In this document: in pieces, positions 37,201 to 47,200 of the stretch
How the letters are laid out: the number at the start of each line of letters is the position of its first letter
Numbering within the stretch: the stretch's first letter is position 1
Source of the DNA: Lasioglossum baleicum
Taxonomy: Eukaryota > Arthropoda > Insecta > Hymenoptera > Halictidae
Direction: 5' to 3'
Assembly: GCF_051020765.1 (NCBI RefSeq)
Contig: NC_134932.1
Location: forward strand, 13,082,001-13,146,000
DNA length: 64,000 bases
Translations under genes and position numbers: made by a program
The notes under the pieces: model-generated
Seen by the model: the letters and a program-made list of their open reading frames with translations, nothing else
Databases searched by the model: none
Told to the model about the DNA's origin: nothing

Positions 37201-38300
37201 AGGTGAGCAAAAAGGAGACTGGGAGATCCCTGAAGCTGCCGGAGATCACCGAACCTATCCTCAGGCCAAGATCTGCCAGACAGAACACTAGGAACGAGGT
37301 GCATCCCCGAGAACAGCAAAAAGATGAAATTCAGGAGACTTCGTCGACAACGAGGTCCTTCACCGTGCAATTCTTACCCGAGAAGATAGCGGGCATATTA
37401 GCACGTGTCGAGAGATACACTAGACAGACTTTACTGCCACTGATCTCCCAGTACACTCCCAGCTTCGTGACTGGGTCTCGCTACGAGGAACCAAAGTACT
37501 TAACTCTTGGAGAAATTGCTTCAGAGGAGAGCAAAGAGTCTGGGGAGTCCAAGTTCGACCTGGACAACGAAGGTACTAAGGTAGAGCCTGTCTCGGACTC
37601 TCCTGACAGCATATCGATAGAAGTCCCAGCAATGGTAAAAGCTGTCTATCCTGAAAGTCTGACGTCGAATAACACGGATTCTGAGACTGCGAGCACCGAC
37701 CAATGGGTGTCTAGCAGTTCATCTTCGAGTCTGAGTTCAGTCTCGGTTCAGTCTCGCAGGGAGTTCAACATGTCCAAGTCCTTGAACTGGGAGAACACCA
37801 GCCCCAACTGGTCCGTCAACTTCGATGATACTTCTGAGGATGGTAGCTCGAAGCCTGACAACGACTGGGTGCCCAATACCACCGTCAAGAACGAAGTCAG
37901 AGGTCCTACCGAGAGTCCCGGTAACGCTACCAACGATGTCCCTCCGATGATTATCTTTGACAAGTCAGAAACCCAGGTTCCGGATATCGTCAGAGAGTCT
38001 GCAATTAAATTAAACGAGACTGAAAAGAAGTATATTCCACTGACCGAACCGGAAATCAAGGAGTTTGCCACGATCACTAATAATGTAACGGAGCGTCGTT
38101 CGACTACTTTGTCGCATTCGAATATTCAGAGGATCCCAAGGCCACAGGAGACTAGGGCAGAGATCAGAACTACCACTAGAAAGAGTATGGTGTTTCCCTA
38201 CGCGTACGAGAGGAAGAAAGACCCTAGGACTAGGTACATACCTCTGATCCCTGAAGAGGACCTTGGAAGACCTCGTTACACTGTTGAGAGGGAACGTTGA
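19265..38300 (+). CDS. Secreted pancreatic-type triacylglycerol lipase with PLAT domain and long C-terminal extension (7 coding exons, 1033 aa)
   Basis: Exons 19265-19319, 33005-33251, 33341-33540, 33626-33829, 35193-35420, 36060-36520 and 36594-38300 join in frame. Residues 1 to about 25 form a signal peptide. RTKR at 63-66 is a furin-type site just before the catalytic domain, which opens with VCYEDVGCF (71-79). The triad is S215 in GFSLG, D238 in GLDPAGP and H323 in LCNHRRA. C298 and C321 bracket a full-length lid of about 22 residues, so the enzyme should be a true lipase and not a lid-less phospholipase A1. A PLAT/LH2 domain covers roughly 385-520. Residues from about 522 to 1033, all in exon 7, are Ser/Glu/Thr-rich and probably disordered, with short repeated motifs. 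Family members hydrolyse acylglycerol esters outside the cell. The active-site residues are all present. The exact orthologue and substrate are not known to me. Confidence 0.92.
20428..20482. other. Imperfect hairpin in lipase intron 1
   Basis: AGTTTCATGCAGATA at 20434-20448 can pair with TATC, TGCATG and AAACT at 20461-20482 across a 12-base loop. This gives 15 pairs interrupted by bulges of 3 and 4 bases on one side. An alternative pairing of CGTGCA with TGCACG competes with it. It is shorter than a typical animal miRNA precursor and matches no mature miRNA that I recognise. Confidence 0.25.
29673..29730. repeat. Dispersed 58-base repeat, copy 1
   Basis: Starts TTTATTAGATTCTGTT and continues with AATCTTC-TCACGA, GAC-CGATAT and GT-GAGCA. 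It aligns without gaps to 43144-43201 at roughly three quarters identity by eye. A few bases further on, CAATGAAGATCC resembles the right end of the TA-flanked element family, so both copies may be remnants of a longer transposon. Confidence 0.5.
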
Positions 38301-38911
38301 GGCTTTTGATTTTTCATATGCGGAATTGTTTGTTGAATATTGTTGCTGCGAATTGGAAGTTCGTTGGTCAGCTTGAGCCAAGCTGCTAAACTGGGGAGAC
38401 GAGTTGGTGATTTTTGTTCGGTTGGTCTTCGGAAGATGGATGGGGGTTTACAAATTCTTATTTATACATTTTTCATTCATATCCAGAAGAATCAAGCTGG
38501 TAATCAAACTTGATGAAAATTAATTGCAATTGACGTTAAATGGCAGTAAACAAGCACCGTCTTCCGAGGGTTGATTTTCATTTTCCAGAGTTTCACTGTA
38601 TTTTTTGATACCACTGGATACCACGTTCATTGTGTTCGAAAGTTCGCAAATATTCATGCGTTTGAAAAGTCGCCGATGACAGTATTCTAAAAATTGTTCA
38701 TTTTTAATTAAACAATCGAGCGCCGATGATACACTGTACTAAGTTTGCATCCGGTTAATTGAACATCTGCTCCGTATTGTTGTTTATCATAACGTTAAAT
38801 AATTGTTAGAGTGACGTATATCATTAAGGATATTGAATGGCTTAATCGAAGAAGGATGTTTGGTAAAAATTGGAGCCTTAACTTTATTTTGTATATAGGA
38901 ATTTTTTTACA

Positions 38912-38956
38912 ATATATATATATATATATATATTTATAATATATAATATAATATAT
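38912..38956. repeat. (AT)n-rich tract
   Basis: A pure AT dinucleotide run to about 38932 continues as interrupted TATAATAT repeats to about 38956, within the likely lipase 3' UTR. Confidence 0.85.
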
Positions 38957-39033
38957 AGCTTCGCTGAAATCTTTCTCTTCTCGTTCGTTATATTAATTCT
39001 TAGCAATTAGAATTGTTATTATCTTCAGTACCA

Positions 39034-39062
39034 TCGTCGTCGTCGTCGTCGTCGTCGTCGTC
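39034..39062. repeat. (CGT)n trinucleotide microsatellite
   Basis: About nine to ten perfect TCG/CGT repeats within the likely lipase 3' UTR. It is not in a supported coding frame. Confidence 0.92.
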
Positions 39063-41927
39063 TCTACACCCCCCTAATCAATCGCGTTTTCTCTCCTTTT
39101 ATTTTTCCATTTTATTTATTTCGAACGGACGATCGTAAAAGCGAAATCCTTTCTTGTTCCTTTGTATATAGAACGACGCCCGGGAATATCTTGGAAAAAT
39201 CGGTTTCGCTGAAACAGTATTGTAGTTTTTCGTTCGTTTTCATCCTCGTTCGCATAATAAATATGTACAGCTAGGTGTGGCTGTTCGCGGGCCACGCGGA
39301 CACGATAGTCCCAGAAAAGTATTGGAAGAGACGATTTAAGTGGATTCTCTAAATGTGTACCTATTCATATACCTATTTTTACTTAAAATAAATAACCCTC
39401 TTTAAGAAGAAAAATGCGCCTTCCCGGTCTTACAAGTTCGATGCACACACTCTCTCACTCTTTCTCTCTATCTCTCTCGCATACAAAACACATTCTCCAC
39501 TCTTCTCCTATGTTACTCGATTTCTTTCTCTCGTGTTTTCACCCACTCGTCGATCATCTCTCGCGAGCAACAAACTCCGTCAGGATATGCCCACTCCTGA
39601 TATGTCCGCGACTATTAAAAATAAAACCCATTCGCAGTCCTTGCTTCTAGGTTTCTTCAGGTACCGATTGACGCGTCGAAGCAGAACGCATCGTTCTTGC
39701 CTCGTCGACTCGATGCAAGGATAGTGGACGTGTACAGGATACCCTAACTCGAACTGTGCTCGTCATTCTAGTGTTCGTAGTTTCCTCGGGAAGACTGCGG
39801 TGCATAAAAGTTGTTGCGGACAAGCTAACTCAATTCATCGAGTCTCTGTCTGTTCACACTTCGCCTACTAGGAGACTATCAATTCATTAAATCTTAATAA
39901 TTTTCCTGGTAAGCAACAATCCCAAAAGAAATAATTCAATTACGTCCAAGGGCTGTCTACTTGTTCCACAAGTAAAACATATTAATATCGAAAAATTAAT
40001 CAAAAAGCCCTTAATCATGGACCGTAGATATGTCAAAGCTATTCTCAGTGTGTTAGTATTGACAGCAATTCCTAGAAAATCTTCCAAGGAAAACTGAAAT
40101 TAAATTTCCTTTTTCTGTTCGATAGTTCCACAATGAAAAATAAAAATGAATTTTGTGTTCCACATTTTTCTAATGTTATAGCAATTTTTACGCAAGACAG
40201 TATGTGAGATAATGTTTGTTGGTGTCACCGGTGCATCAACTCGACTAAAGCGAAACAGAAAGGGTAAAACATGTTGAATTCTGGTCGACGGTGCATTCCG
40301 TTAGGCAAGGAAGAAGGGACTGCGAACTATTCGGGGACTTACTACTTACATACATATTTAACAAACACGCAGTCTTATCAAGTAGAACCCGTGAACGAAC
40401 TCTGACAAGTAAAAAGGTATAGTGGCCTATTTAATCCTAGTAGAAATTTGGTTCGACTCGTCCCGCAGCCGGGTCGACGAAACGATTCACGCTGACCGGC
40501 CAAGTGGTAGCTACCTAAAGCGTCCTTTGACATCTTCTGCTACGCTGGTACGGTATTCTTTCAGCTGTATAATCAAATCAAATCATTCACGGTATCTTCT
40601 ATTTGTAAACTCTAAAATATTTACAGAGAGAAAATACTGTGTTTAGACTGAGGGCAAATGAAGATGCTTTCGCTAATGAAACAGGCAGAAATCGAAAGAA
40701 AATCAGGATCAGGAAGACGATTCCGGCGCTTGTCTTTCACCAGCTGCTTCGAGAATACCGTACCAAGGTTACACCGCGCAACTAAAAAGCTATGTGTCCC
40801 CTGTGCTGTGTCCGATCGATTTTTCCAATTGTGTACTTTGTTTTGGATTCATTCTGTTTGGTTAAACCATTTTCTTCAGGATCATACTGGTCACTCAAGG
40901 TGAATTATCCATCCACCACAATTAAAATACTTTACACGCAGCTTCTAGGGTTTACAGAGAAGGTTTTAGGTTCTATGGAAAAATTTACAACGACGATGTT
41001 TTAAGCCACCCAAAAGTTGTACAGTTAAAGTAGAATTGTCCAGAAAGTAAAAAGGAAAAACAGTTGTGATTGAGTGAAAGAACACCAGGTGGCAGAGCTT
41101 GATGGCTCGGTGTAGAAGTGGGGATGACCTTCGATGACCTTGAGTCATCAATATTTCCTGTCAGCCAAGTATCTTGTTAGCTCGAGCAATCAAAGGACAC
41201 ACGCGATTCTTTCCATCGTACAATTTGAAACTCACAGTCACTCACGTACTCACTATGGTTTACCATGTACATTCCGCGTTCCGTTCACCTTCTCCAACAG
41301 AAACAATATTTCACTCACTCTCTCTTGCATACTTCGTTCGCTTTTCTTGGAACACTTAAGTTATTAGCGCTACGACATACAAAAGATAAGGCCGCCACGA
41401 TAATACACTGACTAGATCAGTTTCATTTGCTCTCTCTCTTTCTCTCTCGCATTCTTTCCCTCTTCTGGTTTAATTTTTACTCTCGCTCTCTCACTCTCTT
41501 TTTCTCTGTCATTGTTTTCTTTCATTCTCTCTCGCAATCTCTTACTCAAAAACGGACAATCGTCCCGATTTTACGTCAACAAAAATATTCAGGACACGCG
41601 GTGTCATCTCTGTCAACAAAATATACTATGTTCTGCTTCCTCGCATCCTGAGTGGCTAATCTACGGAAGTATCCATCGCCCGATCTCAGAAGTGTAATAA
41701 AAACTCTCATCTAAGCACAGCGTAGGCCCTGCGGATTCCTCGTGAATCCTCTCGCGAATTTTTACACGACGATCTAATACAAAAGAAGACGGCAGTACGA
41801 TTGCTCACGGGTCTGGTATGCTGGGCTTTTGTTCTCTCGCCCTCCAGTCTACGAATAAAATGATCATTAACCGAATAGTACTTCAACAGTAACTTATCTT
41901 ACGCGAAGAGCCGCCACGAGTGATCAG

Positions 41928-42151
41928 TAGACTGCGGATCTTTAACAAACACAGATTTTTTTAGAAAATTGTCTAAAAAATTGTAGTGACCAAAAAGTTC
42001 TGATATTTCTTTTTATTTTTAGACTATATTATTGAATAAAATACTAGTACGAAACGGAATTTTTGGCCAACTGAATAATTTACAAAAATTGCAATCGAGA
42101 AAAATGTAGTACTTCTAAAATAATGTATACTTCTTCGGGATTCGCAGTCTA
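41928..42151. mobile_element. MITE-like element, TA-flanked, 224 bases
   Basis: The left end TA-GACTGCGGATCTTTAAC and right end TTCGGGATTCGCAGTC-TA are inverted repeats, with mismatches beyond the first eight bases. Both are flanked by TA, the target duplication made by Tc1/mariner-type transposases. The interior is AT-rich and noncoding. It shares its termini with the better preserved copy at 46034-46223. Confidence 0.65.
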
Positions 42152-43143
42152 TTCATCAGTTTTTCAATCAGTCGAGTCTTAGCTTCTTAAAAAGAAGATA
42201 CCTTTTCGAACATGGCAACTGATTTACCCTGGCGAATGTGAGACAGAAGGTGGACGTACGCATAAAACGGAACAAGATCGATTGATCTCGGCAACAGAAG
42301 AGAGTTCTGTACTATTTTCCGCAGGATGAATATTTATAGCTAAAAATCAAACTCCTTTTCCGGATATTGCATGATTATCGACGTCTAAAGGTTCGAAGCT
42401 CAACACAAGGTAACCGAGGGTATTGTGTGACGTTTTAATAAGGCACAGCATTTTGTACTATGAATATTCATCAGGGGAAAACTACACAAAACCTCTCCTC
42501 GATCATTCTGTTCACATTCGCTAGTCATATACGCGGTGAAAAGGGATGAAATTTTCCCTGTCCTCTTTTTAGTTCGCTACGAATAAGAGCAACGTTGGTT
42601 TCACTATAAAATTGCCGTATTCTCCTGTACATAGTCATAGTTCTCGCGTGTCTGCTTCGATCAGCAACACCTCCGACAATGTTCTCTGAGTCTAGTGACG
42701 GGGAAGGGTGAAACAAGGCAAGGATGGACCAATTTAGGGCAACGCAAAACATTGACGGGAAGAACCACAAAAATCTGACCCTAACAAGCTTTTGTACAAT
42801 GATGATACACAAGTTTCTAATGATATTTCTACAAAATAAACATTTTCGCCGTCGATTAGAAGCCATCGAAACCAAATTTTTCGTTCTATCTTTAACAAAT
42901 TGAATGAACTGAAAATAATATGTGGACGTTCTGAAATTGTCTTGATGTTTTTACCGTCTTAACCGCTTGCCCTATGATTTATTTAACAGTTTCAGTGATT
43001 AGAACTTTCTCTGTAGTTCGTAATTTCCTAAAAAAGGGGAAAATTTATATCTATTTTATGACTACATGTTCTCCGATAACTGTACATTAACGAAATCAAA
43101 ATACAATTTCATCTCGGTTTGAAGGAAGTTAATAACATACATA

Positions 43144-43201
43144 TTTATTAGATTCTGTTCAGAATCTTCTTCACGAATCTGACACGATATTGTAAGGCAA
43201 G
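43144..43201. repeat. Dispersed 58-base repeat, copy 2
   Basis: Starts TTTATTAGATTCTGTT and continues with AATCTTCTTCACGAATC and GACACGATATTGTAAGGCA. It aligns with 29673-29730. About 30 bases later the sequence AAATGCATAAAGACCGCAG matches the right end of the TA-flanked element family, linking the two repeats. Confidence 0.5.
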
Positions 43202-43942
43202 GGGTTAAATCATGTCTAGCCATTTATGTGTTAAATGCATAAAGACCGCAGTTCAATCGTTAGAGACTTGTAAAGCTAGCATTGTACAAGAACAGGTTGA
43301 AGACGGATTAGTGTCCTTCGCTCGCGAAACACCGATGTTCGTGTCCAAGTATAATATCGAGTAAATTCGTATCTCGTTCTCCATGTTCGGTCGACGTGGA
43401 TAAGGACGGAGGTGGCTAACTAGGAACTGCGAGGCACTGCGAAAGGTAAGAACATGAGCAGCGTGTTTTTCTACTGGCATCCGGTTGCCGCAGTCTCCAA
43501 ATCAAATTCTATGTATATTGCTTTCGTCGATCCCTTGATGAACGATCGTTCACGTCCTCTTCCGTGGAATACTATTGACACGTTCGTTTCTTCACGCCGA
43601 TGAAACAAGTTCTGTTTGATCGTTTCTCGCAACGAGATCGTTACCGGAGCATCGAGCGGATAGCAGCGTTGCGGACCGACGAGCCCTGCCGACGGCTTCA
43701 CCGACACTTACGTCGTACGGATCAATAATGTATGTAGATTATCAAAAAACATCACAGTCAGGTTACTAGATTTTAGAGAGAAGCGTCTGCTGAATTCGTG
43801 GCTGACCGCGCCCTCGGCGGACCCGAGAATTCATTACGTTTGCATAGGTTAATTAGGTTGATAGGCGCGTTCGCACTCGGACACAATCTTAACTCGAAAA
43901 CCAAACCGACCTAGAATATTTCCATATATTAAACTTTAATAA

Positions 43943-43948
43943 TTTATT
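43943..43948 (-). terminator. Candidate poly(A) signal of the TESK-like kinase
   Basis: TTTATT on the plus strand gives AATAAA on the kinase strand, about 350 bases beyond its stop codon, in AT-rich sequence. Further copies occur downstream, so this is a candidate and not proof of the 3' end. Confidence 0.45.
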
Positions 43949-44295
43949 AAATATAAAATAATGTAAGCATATTTTGGATAAAAATATAAGAAATTTTAAA
44001 ATTGTCTGCTTAAAACAAGGGTGAGTTTCCTACGATTGTGGCAACGTTTCAAACAAAATGGACATCTACAATTTCATCCCCTAAACGATCAGGTCCGCGG
44101 AGGCCGCCCCTGTTCTTCGTTACCAGTTACTTTCAGTCGATCCACAACTGCTAGCTCGCCGAGCCCAGCGTTCCTTGGCAATCGCTGTCTCCGACAGCCT
44201 AATGAGCCGGGATATCAATTCTCCGCTAGCTAGAGCTCGAGGATCCCTGCATGAGAACCGCAGAATCCCAAGGAACAGATCCCGCGAGTCGCGTA

Positions 44296-47200
44296 TCACT
44301 TTTTATCGAAGAGAGGCAGCTTGCTGCGCACGGCTCCCTCGCAGACTACCAGTCTCTGGGCAGCCGAGATACTACAAAGAGGAACGGGTCCTTCGAGGCT
44401 AGCCCTGAGGAGGGTCAACCGGCTACTGGAGCCAGCTTCGTGATCCACAAGCCTCAGACTACCGGCTTGTTTCCTCTCGAAGTACTCGACGATCTTCGAG
44501 ATGGTTTTGCTGGAGGAGCCTATGCCGCTCAGCCGATCCTCCCAGCAGGAATCACCGCCTCCCAAGCTAGCAATGTCTTCGGAAGAATCAGTATAGATGG
44601 AGCTGGTCCGATGATCGTCCAGAAGGAACAGACTGCTAGCTGCTGAACTGCTTAGCGTCGAAGTATGACGTCTGTTCGGTGGCTCTGGACTTAGGTCTTC
44701 ACCGACGCAGCTCCAGAACCCTGATTCGCAGCTGCCTCGTCTTCTTGGCTCCCAGCCGTCTCGGAACAGAGGGTGGTTGAACAAACTCGCAGCTCCCGCT
44801 TTCGTTGCCACCTGGAAACATCGAAGAGACAAATGATTGGTACCGTCCACTGGTATTTTGTGTTTTTCTAAGTTAGGGTGGATTTATAGTGGAGCAGCGA
44901 GGTGAGCTGTGCGGCGAAAAAAAAAGAAAAACAAAGAAAATACATATGTACTTTTTCATTAGTATGTGTCGAAATGTTGTCACGAATGTTGGTTTCTTTT
45001 CACCGTGCCGCTATCATCGATGCTCGCAGCTCCACTATAAATCCACCCTTACTGCGTTTATGAAAATTATAAATGATACTTTTGATATTGGATGAACAGA
45101 CTGCGGATCTTCGTGCAAAATAAAAATTTAAACATAGCAAAATATGCTGCTCGATAAAAAAGAAAGTTACTTGAATGCTGATACGGGAAGGGAGTAAAAT
45201 GATAACGGTTAAAAGGTGTTTTTGAGCCCCGGAAGGATCGGACGGTTTTACTGGGAAGATTTCTAAGAGGCTGTTAAACGGTCTGTTGTTTGCTCCTCTC
45301 TTTGTTCTTTGTTTTATCGACTCTCCCGTTATGCAACTCGCCTGCCACGCTCGCGGCGACCGGCATTAGCTGGCCGAGGTCACTTCCTTGACCGTGAACC
45401 GGGCAACAGTCCCACTATTACCTCATGCCAGCTGGCATCTTGGTTAGAGGTAGGTCGAGGGCCCGTAGGTTCGCGATCTCTTCGCATTCAAGGGCGTGAT
45501 CGAGTTTTCGGGTTAGTAACGCGAGCGTTGATCGCGCGGCGTAGTCGCTGTTTCTAAGGTCTTTGAACTGTTCAGAAGCTGTGGACAATAAACGGTTATG
45601 GTCTGCTTCTCGACCGGTTGCTTTTGGCAGCTCCCACTGAATACTATACTCCACGCGTTTTTCTAACATCGTAAAAATAGTGAACACAGGAGGAAACAAT
45701 GTTTGCCGAGAGAATTTTTTAAAATATCGTAGATTTATTCCGGGAATAGAAAAAGAGACTCTTGGAAATATTTCCATCTACAAGCTTTGGTACATTGTTA
45801 ACCCGCAACTAATCCACACAATTAACCGATCAATAATGATAATGAACGCTCGTGCGAAGCAGTTTTACTATCGCGACCGACGATCTAGATCTTTTTACCA
45901 AGATAATAAATCGACGATTAGATCCCGGGCTGATAAAGATCGACGTTTAAGAGACGCTCGTGGAAACGTTAATTCGATCCACTTTCCTTTACGCGCAACT
46001 GAGGATAGAAGCTGATTTTCCTGTTGTTATCAGTAGACTGCGGATCTTCACATGCAAAATAAAAATTGTCTGCGTCGATTGCAAGCAATAGAAACGAAAT
46101 TGAATGTTATTTCTTCCCTTAATGATTTTACTAGAATTTAAAAAATGAATTAAAAAAACTTTTCAACAATTTTGAATTTCATCTGCTAAATTTTCCTATA
46201 AATGCATAAAGATCCGCAGTCTAGTTATCAGCTAATATCAACTGCGCTTCAGCCTGGAGGAGTATGATTAAAGAGTTCGGTTGACAAAATAGTTTCTCAA
46301 ATGAAAATGTCAAATATTGTCAGATTAGTCGTAGTATTAGTTTTCGGTTGGCTATATCCAGTAATTAGAATGTACATACTAACTTCAGTCAGCTTCAGTC
46401 AGCTGCATCCAACACCTCCGATTCGAAAGGTAGCTATCTCCCTTACCTTTCTCTCCCACTTCTTTCTGGCGGTGGGGCTGCTGGGCTCAGAGTTGGGCTT
46501 CTTTCTGTTCAAGATCTTGGCGATACTGTCGTTCTGCGCGGGCTTGAACTTGCCGATACCATCGGTGACGCTGGGCCGTACGTCCTCGAGCGAGGGCAGC
46601 TCCAGGCAGCTGGAGAACAGGTCGCCGAGGATCTTCTTGACGCCACCGAGCGCGTGGAACGGGTTCGCGGTCATCGGCTTGTAGTGAGGGTCTCTTCTGC
46701 TAGCTAGCTCAGCTACCCGCCTCGCCGAATGGCATCTCGCTTTGTCAGAAGGTGTTGCATTGTCGCAACCCCTCGCATCCGCAGACTGACTCCTCAAGCG
46801 AGCGGTTTTCCGCTTTGCGGGACGACCCTCGCGAGTGATCTCGTCCATGCTGGACATCAGCGTTGGATCCACCGATGGACACTTGCCTATGTTGCTCTTA
46901 GACTCCTCTTCCCCATTCGCGATCATGCTGTCCAGGCGTGACGTGATCTCTGGGAACGTCGGCCGCGACTTCGGCTCGTACTGAAACCCATAGATCCTCT
47001 TTACTAACACCGTACATTTTCATGCAAAATAACATTTTTCAGATCTTCGAATACTTTAGAATATTGAAATAAATTCCAGTATAGAAATTTGTACATTCAG
47101 CAAAACAATTTTCTAAGTTAATTTTTCGAAATGATTAAACGGAAAGAATTTTAGGCGCAGAAACTGGAGCAAACGAGACGCAAAAGGGAAAAATGGTGCG

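Larger units (their letters stand above)
38301..39400 (+). other. Probable 3' UTR of the lipase gene
   Basis: After the TGA at 38298-38300 the sequence turns AT-rich. Canonical AATAAA signals appear at 39256-39261 and 39387-39392, which would give a 3' UTR of about 1.0-1.1 kb. Two microsatellites lie inside it, (AT)n near 38912 and (CGT)n near 39034. Which signal is used is not visible. Confidence 0.55.
39401..43942. other. Intergenic interval between convergent lipase and kinase genes
   Basis: No coding exon is supported. Short CT-rich stretches (39.44-39.49 kb and 41.43-41.54 kb) generate leucine/serine-rich chance frames. One complete inverted-repeat element lies at 41928-42151 and one copy of the 58-base dispersed repeat at 43144-43201. 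A diverged right terminus of the same inverted-repeat family, AAATGCATAAAGACCGCAG, is visible near 43230-43248. Confidence 0.6.
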
